From Hippasteria phrygiana (Eukaryota; Echinodermata; Asteroidea; Valvatida; Goniasteridae): a DNA stretch of 64,000 bases. Within the stretch, counting starts at the first letter, position 1. Each line of letters begins with the position of its first letter. The notes under the pieces are model-generated. The model had not been told where the DNA came from, did not search any database, and saw nothing but the letters and a program-made list of their open reading frames with translations. Shown piece by piece: positions 32,173 through 43,379 of the stretch. The DNA lies in assembly GCA_037893225.1 (NCBI GenBank), contig JAZGUH010000330.1:558001-622000 (forward strand), in the 5' to 3' direction. A program made the position numbers and the translations under genes.

Positions 32173-33530
32173 CATTTCCTGATGCGTGGAAAAAAGCTAA
32201 GATAACACCGATACATAAAGGAGGTGACAGAGAAGACTTAAACAACTATAGACCCATATCCGTTCTTCCAATATTGTCAAAGATTCTTGAAAGAGCTGTC
32301 TTTGATCAATTCTATAATCACCTGAATGCTCACCAGATTCTTAATATATTTCAATCTGGTTTCAGGCCCTTACACTCCACATGCACAGCTTTAATCAATG
32401 TTACGGATGACTGGTTAACGAGTATTGACAAGGGCGAAATCATTGGTGTTGTGATGCTTGATCTTAAAAAAAAACATTTGACACTGTGGATCACAACATG
32501 TTGATAGAAAAACTAACAACTTCTTGAGTTGATGAGACTGGTATTAAGTGGTTCAGGAGCTATTTATATTATCGATCCCACTATACCACGTTAAATGGAA
32601 ATGACTCCAAAAGTGCCTCTGTCAAATGTGGAATTCCGCAAGGTTTAATTATCGGCCCTTTAATGTTTATTGTATATAGTAATGATTTACCTAATAATCT
32701 AAACTACTGTAAAACGAGTATGTATGCTGACGACACTATTCTACACTATGCTGGCAGTGATGTAAATGATATACAAAGTAAAATCAATGCAGATCTACAG
32801 AATGTAAACACTTGGCTTGATAACAATAAACTTAGCCTCAATGTCAGTAAATCGGAATATATTCTTATAGGTACGAAACTAAGACTGCGCAGGTTGCCAA
32901 ATGATTTTATTAACATTAACATAAAGGAAACTAGTCTGAAACGTGTCCAGAATTGTAAACATCTCGGTGTCATACTTGATGAACATTTATCGTGGAATAA
33001 TCAGTATGAGCATGTAACGAATAAGGTACTTAGAGGACTTCATGTGATAAAGAAGGCTAAACATTTCATCCCTACTAAAACATGCAATTTACTGTATAAT
33101 GCAATTATCGGACCTCACTTTGACTATTGTGATGTTGTTTGGAGTAACTGTGGTAACACGCTGAAGAACAAGTTGCAAAAACTCCAAAACAGAGGTGCTC
33201 GACTTGTACAAAACGCTACATGGAATACCCCAAGCAATGTCATCTTAAATAAACTGAACTGGACTACTCTTGAGAGCCGAAGAAACCACCATGAAGCAAT
33301 TTCAATGTATAAAACAATGAATCAATGTGCTCCTAAATATCTTACCGAGAAATTCAAATACATGAATGTTGGATATAATCAAGAAGCAATCTCGCAGTGT
33401 GTGTACCTAAGCCAAGAACAGAATCTTTAAAGAGAACATTTCATTACAGAGGTGCCTTAGTGTGGAACTCCTTGAGCAATAACACTCAATCTGCAGTAAA
33501 CATGAAATATTTTAAGGCTAAACTATAAAA
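32173..33530 (+). pseudogene. Reverse transcriptase of the CR1-like LINE, disabled
   Basis: RT blocks are in order: FPDAWKKAKITPIHK, NNYRPISVLPILSK, QSGFRPLHST, a LDLKK/FDTVDH catalytic block, GIPQG.IIGPLMF, YADD (about 32728) and HLGVILDEHLSW. Breaks: an A run near 32465 shifts the frame inside the catalytic block, a TGA lies at about 32525, and the final part (LKRTFHYRGALVWNSL, about 33425) is shifted again. The intact family member would reverse-transcribe its own RNA at a nicked target; this copy cannot. Confidence 0.88.
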
Positions 33531-34105
33531 CTGACTTCTTGTCACAAGATAATTTTATCTGTAATGTATTTTTAGGTTTCTTATTTGCTTTTAATGTAAT
33601 TGTCCCTTTATTCTATTTTAACTATATATATATTTTTTTTTTGGTTTATATATTTATTATTTGATTATAATTATGTTACCTATTCTTAACTTATTTTATT
33701 ATATTATTGTCCTTTTGTCTTAGTTTGTATATCTATTATATGTGTATTTTATATGACCCTTCTTTGTTGTTGTTAATGTATTTTGTCTTTAGCTTGCACA
33801 TTGTTTATATCTTACAGTTGCTGTCCTTTTTCTACTTTAATCTCTATTTCGTCATATTCTTATATATTTAGCTAATTTTATTTAATTTTAAATCAATTCA
33901 AACTCTGCACTATGACCATCTGCTCCCTTGATTCTGGGTAGACGTTTTCCCAATTGGGAGTTTTGCTGACTTCGCCGGGAATTGAGGGCATAGATGTTCA
34001 TGGTGTAGATTGCTTTTAATTGTATCTTTATCTTGTATTTTAACTTTAACACTGCCGCTTGAAAATCAACACTGTACTGTTGAATGTGTCACCGTGTATA
34101 AACAA

Positions 34106-34155
<50 letters not shown>

Positions 34156-34598
34156 TATAAATCTCCTGGATGCGGCAAATGGGCGACTCTTCCCGAAATA
34201 ACCTTATTGGGGCGACACGAGTGTCGCCCTTTTAGAGCACTTTCCCAACGCGCCTTACTAAAAAACACTCCAAAGGGGCGACTTTAACAATAGGGCGACA
34301 CCAAATTGTCGCCCTATTCGACCAGGTCACCCTAACCCACTCTTTTCCAGGATTATGTGTCGCCCTAACCGGCAATTGAGGAAAATTATTCATACTGGAT
34401 AATTTACATATCCACTCACGGTCACCCCCACCTTTAAAGGGTAGTATACAAGATTTGCTTTTGCTGAAATTTTCAGAAATAGATGGATTTGGGGGTCAGT
34501 ATTTTATAGCGTGCTAGCAAATACTTAACACCGACCTGTTTAAAGTTTTGTGTGCATAGATGCTCAGTAAAACAGAGAGAACAAATAATGTTCTCGTA

Positions 34599-34681
34599 TA
34601 GTCTGGTTCCCTGACCATACCGTAGACAAAACGGGGAAATCTATAGACTTCAGGGAATTATCTGGTCGGGGAACTAGACTA
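34599..34681. repeat. Small inverted-repeat element, copy 2
   Basis: Same 83-bp foldback as 1534-1616, with TAGTCTGGTTCCCTGACCA at the left and its near-inverse at the right. Confidence 0.5.
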
Positions 34682-35401
34682 TTTGCAACGATTGTCAGCC
34701 GACAATTTCCACTTTTCTTGAAAACGACAGCACACTAGGTGCAGTCATTTCACAGGATGATTGAGACTGCTATTAACTTACAGTCTAGTAAGGTATTTCG
34801 TAATAATTAAATAAAAAAAAAAATTGTGCAAGTTCGCCCCGAACACGGGTAAAAACCACTCGGGGTACGGAACTACAAAACGAAAACAAGACTCAAAGAT
34901 ACAAAAGGTTGCAATTAGTATTTCTCTTGAGGCAGAAAAGATCGTAAGATGAATGGAAACATGCACCAGGCATGTCAGCTCTACCAATGGCATAACTTTT
35001 AATGCTTTTCTGTAGAAATACCTTGAGTAAAGATTCATTTTGAGAGGTACTATTTAAACCCTGTAGGCCTAATACGTGATGTTTTGCAATCGGAGAATAT
35101 GTTGACCTTATTCGTCAAAATTGACTTTTTTGTTAGCAGGGCGTCAGGGATCGGAAATGGTAACAATCGAGAAGTGTCACAAATTGTCGTGCTCTGCGAA
35201 CGGATCGGGTAACATGTATCTACTGTATTGAGTATCTTTGGCGTCGGCTCATCAACTAATACATTCCCAGATCTCACACTTGTACGATGAGACCCAAAGA
35301 TGGACCATGCCTCTCAATCGAATGTCACCACCGTTCATTTCACGTATATGAGGATCTACACGTCGAATGGACACACATACATATAGAATGAAAATGATCT
35401 T

Positions 35402-35492
35402 ACCGTCTAATGTGCGATGAACCGATTCCGAAGCTCCAAGATAAGTTCTTCAGTTCCAGTGCCGTTGTGAGCCACACACGTGGACCTTTATA
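35402..35492 (-). promoter_or_regulatory. Putative core promoter and leader exon, copy 2
   Basis: TATAAAG (35492-35486, minus) and the GTAAGATC donor (GT at 35403/35402) are unchanged from copy 1. Upstream GATCACGCCCCATCAAC units are also kept (35566-35600). Confidence 0.35.
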
Positions 35493-35745
35493 GCCCAGCC
35501 GGTCCAAGACCGTTATCGGTTCAAGATGTTAATTTTCTCCTTGCAGTTGGTGCACCGATCACGCCCCATCAACGATCACGCCCCATCAACGATCACGTGC
35601 CAAAGTCAATCACCACTCAGAAAAGTTGATGACCGATCGCGAAAGTTGATCACTGATTCCATGATTACATTAAATGCCTCTTTGGCGTTCCAAAGTTCCG
35701 ACACTCACACAGTTAAACTGACAATTTGGGAGATCGCCAACATAG

Positions 35746-35842
35746 GGCAAGATAGCTCAGTTGGTATAGAGCGCCGGTACGATAACCCGGAGGTCGCATG
35801 TTCGAATCCATCTCCTTGCAGGTTCGAATCCCGCTCCTGCCA
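35746..35842 (+). repeat. tRNA-Thr-like SINE unit with duplicated B box
   Basis: Partner of 2678-2772, with the same internal B-box duplication plus an extra TA after GGTA, which further breaks the D arm. Confidence 0.7.
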
Positions 35843-36083
35843 GTTTCTTTGTTCATTTTAGAAATGTATTCCAATTTACCTGGTCAGTTTCCCTTGTCGA
35901 TTGTTTGACGAATTATAAGTTAAAGAGTCGTATCATCATTGAGTGATCCCCACAATGTCGCTTCCCTGGTTGTATCGTAAACATTGGGTGTGATCCCTGG
36001 CTATACAGCATTCTGGATTTATAACTTCTGACTAGCGCCCACCCGAACAAAGATGATGACAATTTGGGAGACCGCCAACATAG

Positions 36084-36156
36084 GGCAAGATAGCTCAGTT
36101 CGTAGAGCGCCGGTACGGTAACCAGGAGGTCGCAGGTTCGAATCCCGCTCCTGCCA
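36084..36156 (+). repeat. tRNA-Thr-like SINE unit
   Basis: Partner of 3014-3086, but with a better A box (TAGCTCAGTTCGTAGAGC) and an intact GGTTCGAATCC. This unit is closer to the family consensus than its copy 1 partner. Confidence 0.7.
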
Positions 36157-36225
36157 GTTTATGTGTTCACTTTGAAAATGTATTCAAATGTACCTAGTCA
36201 GTTTCCCTTGTCCATTGTTTGACGT

Positions 36226-37850
36226 ATGATAAAATTGTTTTAGTTATGCACGAAAACGCTTACAAGCCGTGCATTTCTTTTACGAGACCCTTGCTATTTA
36301 TTCATACACAGGTGGGTGTACTTTCTCTGTTCATTAAAAAACACAGTAAGAATCCCTTCTGGCAATTTCGAAGGTCCGACCATCACACAAATATTGGAGA
36401 GGAACAAATATTGTAGAGGACAAACTTGCAGAAAAGGTGTAGCTAAGAGAGACTTTTGAATTGACGAAGACATTTTAATGTATACGTGTTTTTTTTGCAG
36501 AGGAATTCAGTGCAGTTCTCCAGTTCTCCAGTTCAATCACGTGTTGTTGGCGGCAAAGTACAGTACGGTCTGGGTGTCTGTGAAAATATCACTAGAAAGA
36601 AACCGCTAACTTCTCACTTTTCATATACGAGGAGGCTCACAGTCGCATTTAAAACAATGGAAGAAAGGAATTTTGTCATTTCAGTATTTCCCTAAATCAC
36701 GGCTTAAAAAGAAACCGAGTGCTATATTTTTGCCTCAAAGCAATCTAACAATCATCTTTCGGAATCTCAGAAGTTTGTGTATCAAAAGTTACCAACTGTA
36801 TAAGATAATGTAACTGAAGCAATATACTCTGTAGTCACTTTTCAGATCAGTTGTTTCTATTTATTTTTCATTGATTCTTCATCCTTTTCTTGTTAAAAAT
36901 AAATTGCAAGTTTTGCAAGCAGTTTTCCTCAGTTGGTTTCGGTTTAGTGTTGGTCCGCCGGTTTGGTAAATTCTTGCATGCGTGAATTATATGCGGAACA
37001 TCAAATATATCAATGATTCTATTTTCAGTTCTCGCGCCCAAAATATTGAGAAAAATATCTCGCGTTGCATTTGTCGCTTTTTGATATCGACATTGCAAGA
37101 ACCCGCCGTTATTTAGCAATAGTGCACGTGGTTTGCGGGTCTATCACTCAGTCTGTAACATAAAGGCTTGTCAGCAGGTCGGGTTATTACTAATATTAGT
37201 TCGGTGGTTGGACCTTGTAGATCAATATTCCTGCGGGTACCGTGGCATCCTTGAGCATTTATTTAAATTAATTAATAATTATGCAAATTAGCTGTAACAT
37301 CAAGGCTTGTCGGCAGGCCAGGTTAGGAGTATTCACCGTACCGTATCGTATGATTTTCAACTGACAGACGAAACAAAGTTTACAATACATGCATGCGACA
37401 CGGGTAAGTTTAAGCACAAAAACGGACACATTTTTCGTAAAAATGGGAAGATTTGCACAGGCCAGATGTTCGTTTTTTCGGGTTTGGTTCGGGTTTGGTC
37501 GGTTCGGGTCGGTTTTTCCCTGAATTTATTTTGGGTCGAGACGGGTCGGTTTTGAGAGTTCAGATCGGTTTCGGTTCGGATTCGGTTTATATCTATGCTT
37601 CGGGTCGTTTAGGCCTGGTCAGCCCAACCCGTTGCATATCGTTACCCCGCAATGACCGTGGTACGTGAAATGTGGACTGGTATTTGCAAATGACAAAATG
37701 TCTGTTTACAGTGAGCGCGTGTTACTGTAAAGTGCACAATGATGTGCGTCATTGTTTAGTCTTCTTTATGTTGTGAATAACTTAGGATAGACCTACAGGT
37801 TCTCTGTACTATGCAGCAGAGGGGAAAGCAAGTTCATAACTTATTACACT
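36226..37850 (+). repeat. Exon-like cassette, copy 2 unit a
   Basis: Order A-B-D-C as in 3158-4510, but B is complete and open here (36486-36695, VVGGKVQYGLGVCENITRKK) after TTTTTTTGCAG, whereas copy 1 lost part of B. An extra low-complexity stretch of about 200 bp rich in CGGTTCGGGT (37480-37620) is found only here. Confidence 0.5.
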
Positions 37851-38640
37851 GTTTGATTATGGTAATTTGTTGTTAGTTATGCACGAAAACGGTTACAAGC
37901 CGTGCATTTCTTTCACGAGACCCTTGTTATTTATTCATACACAGGTGGATGTACTTGCTGTGTTCATAAAAAAAACAGTAAGAATCCCTTCTGGTAATTC
38001 CGAAGGTCCGACCATCACACAGCAGAACAAAAAAAATTGGGGAGGACAAACTTGCAGAAAAGGTGTAGCTAAGAGAGACTTTTGAATTTACGGATACCTT
38101 TTAATGTATACTTGGGTGTTTTTGCAGGGGAATTCCGTGCAGTTCTAGCCCCGTATTAATATCCCTATAGTAAGAAACCGCTATAACTACAAACTAAAAC
38201 CTGTGCTTAGCAATTAAACACAATCTTGCTATCAGTTTGTGAACATGTTTAGAAGCTAAACATTACGTTTCCAATTCCTAAACATCAATGTTCAATGGCC
38301 AAACACTATCCGTCAATACGCTAAACATGTTTAGTATTTAAACATGTTGACAAACTGATAGCAAGAAAGTGTTTTAGAAATGTGTTTCATTGCTAAACAC
38401 TGTTTTTATGCAGTGTTTAAAACAAATGGAAGAAAGGAATTTTGTAACTTCAGAATTTCCCTAAATTACGGCTTCAATAACAATATTAGGTCTGATATAT
38501 TAAACGCAAGACAAAGAGCAGAGTATGCAAGAAAATCACTTAATGAAACCGAGTGCTCCATTTTTGCCTCATGGCAATCTAACCATCATCTTTCGGAATC
38601 TCACAAGTTTATGTATCCATTTTCAAAGTGAACAAAGAAA
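37851..38640 (+). repeat. Exon-like cassette, partial unit b, copy 2
   Basis: Unlike copy 1 this unit retains the start of A (HENGYKPCISFTRPLLFIHT, 37876 on). B is split by the MITE at 38203-38405. Confidence 0.5.
38203..38405. mobile_element. 200-bp MITE, copy 2
   Basis: Same arms as 4772-4975 (GTGCTTAGCAATTAAACAC at the left, CATTGCTAAACAC at the right). Confidence 0.55.
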
Positions 38641-38642
38641 CT

Positions 38643-38714
38643 GGCAGGAGCGGGTTTCGAACCTGCGACCTCCGGGTTACCGTACCGGCGCTCTACCAAC
38701 TGAGCTATCTTGCC
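38643..38714 (-). repeat. tRNA-Thr-like SINE unit
   Basis: Partner of 5212-5283. The loop reads ACGGTAA here (C33), while copy 1 has ATGGTAA. Confidence 0.7.
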
Positions 38715-38906
38715 CTATGTTGGCGGTCTCCCAAATTGTCATTATCTTTGTTCGGGTGGGCGCTAGTCAGAAGTTATAAACCCAGAATGCCGTATAGACA
38801 GGGATCACACCCAATTTTGTACGATACAACCTGGGAAGCGACATTGTGATACGACTTTTTAACTTTTAAGTTTATATATCGAAAGTTATCAATTGTATAA
38901 GATAAT

Positions 38907-39221
38907 TATTATCTTTCTGGAAATAAAACCAAGGATTCCTCCAAAGTGCCCTAGGCACTGTTGCTCGAAAGCCTGAAGAAACCTGTAGAGAGAAGACAAT
39001 GAGAAGAAGTTACAGTTTTAGAGGTGGGAGGAAAACCCTAGAAGAATATTCTGGGGAAAACCCACGGAATCAGGTAGGGACTGAAAACCCACGGAATCAG
39101 GTAGGGACTGAAAACCCAATCCACATGTGGACCAGGGCAGGAATCGAACCTTGGCCACAGCGGTGAAAGGCGGGGACAGTAACCACTCCGCCAACCTGAC
39201 TCCAACCTGACTCTCTAAATG
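38907..39221 (-). mobile_element. tRNA-Glu-derived SINE, copy 2
   Basis: Partner of 5469-5785. The B box is GGTTCGATTCC, and the anticodon region GCCTTTCACC is kept. The GATTCCGTGGGTTTTC duplication is present in both copies, so it predates the segmental duplication. Confidence 0.75.
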
Positions 39222-40082
39222 TAATGTAACGGAAGCAAAAACTATATGTACAGTCACTTTTCAGAAATGTCGTTTTGTCTTTATTTCTCAGTGATTCTTC
39301 ATCCATTATCACTTGTTGCTATATTGTTAACAATAATTGCAAGTTTTGCAAGCAGTTTTCATCAGTTGGTTCGTTTATGTTCATGTCTTGCTGGGTAATT
39401 TTAATAGCGTTTAGAGTGTGGGGTGGTTTGAAACGTGCTGTGTCGCGTTCGTTCTCCCAAACAAACGTGGACGTATAACAAAGGGAACAATATCGTCCGC
39501 GATTCCCAAAATACGTCAGCGATTGAGATCGTGTACAAAACCTAAAAGTCTTCCGAAAAAGTTAAAGTACAAACAAAAGAGTTAACAATAGGACGTCCGC
39601 GTTTGGAGGTCGTGTGCACACAAAGTCGTACTTTCCCAATACGTGCGAGGAGAATGTTTTTTGTTTCCTATTGTTCCTTTAATATAACCCAACCCAATAG
39701 ACTAAGCACGTACTTCTACGTGCGAGCGCCGATTTCAACAAAATACTTGACGTACGAGGACTGAAAGGTTTCTTTGTATTTCTGTTCTCGTCTTGTCCCC
39801 GGAGATATATACAGAACCTGTACACGAGAATAAGGAAATGTCCACACGATATGCAACAAAGACTTGCGTGATGTCTTAGGTGTGACCGCAGTTGACTACT
39901 TTAGAAGATGTTTCTCTATACTTTTTATATTTTTCTTATTTTACCCGTTATCTAGTAATAGGCATTTCATTTAAAATTTTCCCCCATTGCAAATGAAGCC
40001 CTTCATTGTGATTTTCTGTTCAAAATGGAAATGCGATTTCGAGAATGCGATTTCGACAATGGGCGTCCAGAAATCACATCCT
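39222..40082. other. Copy 2 equivalent of 6055-6822, no gene
   Basis: It contains only one of the two duplicated stretches seen in copy 1 (here about 39930-40075). No recognisable coding sequence. Confidence 0.5.
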
Positions 40083-40086
40083 TTAA

Positions 40087-41031
40087 GGAACCATGCTCCT
40101 CAAATTGACCGGATCACATTTTATTTCATAAATAAATTCATGTATATGTATTAAATGTAAATTAAAAGCCAAACTGGTTTAAGCGAAATTTTAGTGTGAT
40201 TATTTGCCGCTCAAAAATTGACACCCCCTTTTTGAAATTTGTTGAGACTCAAATTTAGGGCGCTGTTCGTGACGTAGACCGAGGCGCCGAAATTCATGGA
40301 TCGACTCGATAGTCTGGACCCGGCCCGTATACACACACTAGGTCTACACGTGCAATTTCGTAAGTTGCAACAACAACTAACATCGAACTTACCCTGATTT
40401 TCTCCCTTTTAGCGAAGGCTCCTCGGGGAATGGGCCGTTTAACTGTTTTCGCCTTTATCTTACTCACATCTGGGAACTTTGCTGGGATGGCAGTGGACTT
40501 GAGCATATTTTTAATGGTCATCCCAAAGAATTTGAAAATACCAGTATCGAAACACGACGGCTCAAAGTGGTCGCGACATAACGCTGAAAAGCTGCTGGGC
40601 CGGACCTCTTTGCTCTTGTCACCTTCACTTTCGCCGTCCGAATACTCCGATATTTCGCTTCAGTTGGAAATACATGAAGGCTTACTCCACCCGTCGTTGT
40701 TTTACTGCACCCAGCAGCCACACACCTTGTCGGCATGGCCGAAAAACCACTATATTTTGCTTAGATTTCGGACGAAGAATTTTTGCCGTACAATGTACAC
40801 ACAATGCATACCCGTAATGAATGGGTAATGTGCCTCGATCTACGTCACACATTTATGTTAATGAGGGTCCCACTCAGGGGGCGGAGTAGCTTGGACAAAC
40901 ATTTTCAAAAATTGTTTTCTCATATTTAATCTGGGAAATAATTGTCTCTGGACACAAAATATCATTGTCAAGATAATACTTTATTGTTTTAAGCAGGAAT
41001 AATGCAATATAAATCCTATATCATGTTTCCT
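40087..41031 (-). mobile_element. TTAA-flanked Kolobok-like element, copy 2 only
   Basis: Copy 1 has the empty site (CATCCTTAATCTATCC at about 6817-6832). In copy 2 TTAA stands at 40083-40086 and 41032-41035, with ends GGAACCATG and CATGTTTCC as imperfect inverted repeats. A TTAA target together with a THAP domain is the combination known from Kolobok transposases. At 945 bp there is no room for a catalytic domain, so this is non-autonomous or decayed. One extra T at each edge leaves the ends uncertain by a base. Confidence 0.6.
40393..40736 (-). pseudogene. THAP-domain exon, frameshifted
   Basis: From a true ATG at 40736 the frame begins MPTRCVAAGCSKTTTGGVSL then HVFPTEAKYR: the N-terminal C2 half of a THAP zinc finger. 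After SGPAA the frame shifts by one, and the second half (SALCRDHFEPSCFDTGIFKF, then GMTIKNMLKSTAIPAKFP) continues to about 40294, so the full C2CH set exists in DNA but not in one frame. Trp positions usual in the domain read Arg (IRT, AKR). A strong donor, ATCAGG|GTAAGTTCG, ends the exon at 40393, consistent with a first exon whose partner exons are missing. THAP domains bind DNA, often in transposases. Confidence 0.75.
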
Positions 41032-41035
41032 TTAA

Positions 41036-41732
41036 TCTATCCAAAGCCACACCTGAAGCTTGTAAACTATTGCCCATCCCTTGATGACAAAGAGTTCTGT
41101 CAATTTTGAATAGAAATCACACCCAGCGGGTTGAGAGCGTCTTTTCCTTGATTGCTTTTCAAAGCACTCAAATATGAGCTCACTAAACTTTTACACTATC
41201 GGTGGACGCACAATTCGCCCCCTGCTTCGCTGTTTGTAATTCAAATGAACCTCTCAGTTGTATAACAATTAATCGCATTTCGGCAACATTCCCTCTGGGT
41301 CTTACAATTTTTCCAAAATGAATGTATTTGCATTTATTCTGAATTTTCAGACACACTATAGATAATTACAGATACACGTGGATTATTAAGCAAGAGAAAA
41401 TGTGATTTTTGCTTGCATTTTTGTTTCTGCCGATGCTCTTCTGACGAAGCAATGATCTTTCCTCCAAGTGCTTATTTTGTTATTTCTTCTTAGGACAAGG
41501 CAGTCCGTACGGAGGCGAGTACTGTAAAAAGAACACACCTTTGGCATTTTCCAAGACATTATGGGTGTCTGTGCGTGTGGGTTGTGCCACTTCGAAATGT
41601 AAATCTTTGCTGGCGTTGGATAAGTTTCCAGTGAGACATTTCACAAAAATAGACTGACAATAATCACCAGGTTGAATAAGTTTGAAATCTTCAAAGTGAA
41701 CAAAGAAAACTAGAAGGAGCGGGATTCGAACA
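41036..41732. other. Copy 2 equivalent of 6823-7034 plus 9395-10016
   Basis: This carries the empty site of the copy 1 LINE (about 41235-41245) and the minus-strand exon-like frame QPGDYCQSIFVKCLTG (about 41690-41486). Some 135 bp are missing near 41402 relative to copy 1. Confidence 0.5.
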
Positions 41733-43017
41733 AGCAAGAAATGAGACATATGACATTAGAGGTGTTGCAAGTAATGTTGCCATTGGTTCTGTGAGTAGTG
41801 CCAGATGAATGGCCAGAAAAGGAGTCAGACTCCTGCATGTGAGTCTGGCAAACAACACACCTGGAATCGCACTTAAAAGTACCATGCTTTGTGGGAGAGG
41901 ATGTAGCCAAGGTGGGGACCTCGGCTCGAACAATCATGTCTCGTAGATTGCGGGGGCGCCTATAAGCCAATACTGGGTTGTCAGGGGCGGCACGGGCAAG
42001 GCGATCTGAAGTATGAAGGATATGATGGTTGTCATTAGTTATTTTACGAAGGGGAGGGAGACTATGATGAAAGGTGGTGACCAAGGGAATCTTGGGGTCG
42101 GCATTAGTGCTGGGCGTCTTTTCCTTGAGAGCCAAATCTCTGGTGATAGATTTGGCTCTGGCGATAGTACGTTGAACTTGGCGGGAGCTGTGGCCCCTGG
42201 CAACCAAGTTATTCTTCAGTACCTGTACATGATGGGAAAAGTCAGAATAATTAGAACAAATCCTTCTTAGTCTAAGTGCCTGGCTAAATGCTATGCCTGT
42301 CTTGCAATGCCTGGGGTGACAGCTAGAGGAGTGTGTGTACTGGTGGGTGTCTGTGGGTTTAGAATACAGATCAGTGGTTACGGAGTTGTCTTCCTTGCGG
42401 ATGGTGACATCCAGGAAGTTGGTCTGATGCACTGAATACTCTGATGTAAACTTGATGGTCCTGTGGAAGGAATTAATGTGAGTAATGAAAGTCTCCAGAC
42501 TGTCCTGGTCACTGGTCCAGATGAAAAATACATCGTCAATATAACAGTCCACCATACCCAGTGGCACATGGTGCTGAGGCAACGTGCGCTCTTCGAGGTC
42601 GCCCATGAAGAGTCATGCAAACGAGGGGGCCATGCGAGTTCCCATGGCGGTACCGTGTACCTGTAGTATAGTGTTTACCTAAGAAGGAAAAATTGTTCTT
42701 GGATAGTACAAGTCTCATGAGGGTGCCAATATCACTGATGGGTGGGGTTGTGTGTCCTGCCTTGGCCAGGGCCGAGAAACAAGCACGAATACCTTCCTCG
42801 TGGGGGGTGTTGGTGTGCAGGGATGAGACATCAAAAGTCCCAATGATGGCTGTGCTGGGAATCTTGTTCTTGATTCCTTCCAGCTTGCGCAGGAAATCTG
42901 GGATGTCATGGATGTATGATGGCATCTGTGGAACGAGGGGCTTGAGAAAACTGTCAATAAACAGGGAGACGTTCTGTGGGTGAACCAGCAACCCCGGTAT
43001 GCCCATTGTCTCTGTTA
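41733..43017 (-). pseudogene. Penelope-like element fragment, copy 2
   Basis: This is longer than copy 1: on the minus strand it starts TETMGIPGLLVHPQ, includes the RT block GTFDVSSLHTNTPHEEGI, then YIDDVFFIW, KPTDTHQY, LRLRRICSN and ends at NVICLISC, with the GIY-YIG endonuclease removed. A 298-codon frame (42606-41710) is intact from after the catalytic block to the end, but upstream a TGA (about 42619) and frameshifts disable it. Flanks on both sides are tRNA-Thr-like units, and the 3' junction lies in a B box. Family role: RT plus endonuclease of a retroelement; dead here. Confidence 0.88.
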
Positions 43018-43237
43018 ATGTATTCAAATTTACCTGGTCAGTTTCCCTTGTGGATTGTTTGACGAATTATAAGTTAAAAAGTGGTATCCTCATTGAGTGA
43101 TCCCCACAATGTCCCTTCCCAGGTTGTATCGTAAAAATTAGGTGTGATCCCTGGCTATACGGCATTCTGGTTTTATGACTTCTGACTAGCGCCCACCCGA
43201 ACAAAGATACTGACAATTTGGGAGACCGCCAACATAG

Positions 43238-43310
43238 GGCAAGATAGCTCAGTTGGTAGAGCGCCGGTACGGGAACCCGGAGGTCGCAGGTTCGAATCCC
43301 ACTCCTGCTA
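43238..43310 (+). repeat. tRNA-Thr-like SINE unit, copy 2 only
   Basis: Good A and B boxes; loop ACGGGAA, 3' end TCCTGCTA. The arm upstream starts directly after the Penelope fragment (43018). Copy 1 lost this unit with the deletion at 10981/10982. Confidence 0.7.
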
Positions 43311-43379
43311 GTTTCTTTATTCACTTTGAAAATGTATTAAAATTGACCTAGTCAGTTTCCCTTGTAGATTGTTTGACGT

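Larger units (their letters stand above)
31441..34155 (+). mobile_element. CR1-like LINE, 5'-truncated and split by a nested LINE
   Basis: The element starts in the linker before the RT (DYFASIGLELAS), is interrupted at 31713-32167 by another LINE fragment, continues through RT and C-terminus, and ends with an AT-rich 3' UTR and an (AAT)n tail (about 34107-34155). The part from 33099 on corresponds to 1-1056, so the left edge of copy 1 lies within this same element. The tail is longer here than in copy 1. Confidence 0.85.
34156..35745. other. Copy 2 equivalent of 1057-2677
   Basis: This holds the GGGCGACA hairpin with a changed loop (about 34289-34320), the inverted-repeat unit at 34599-34681 and the putative promoter below. 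About 60 bp present in copy 1 near 1330-1375 are missing at 34430. No gene called. Confidence 0.6.

Noticed and set aside
40430..40828. 132-codon plus-strand frame
   Set aside because: Antisense shadow of the THAP exon on the minus strand.
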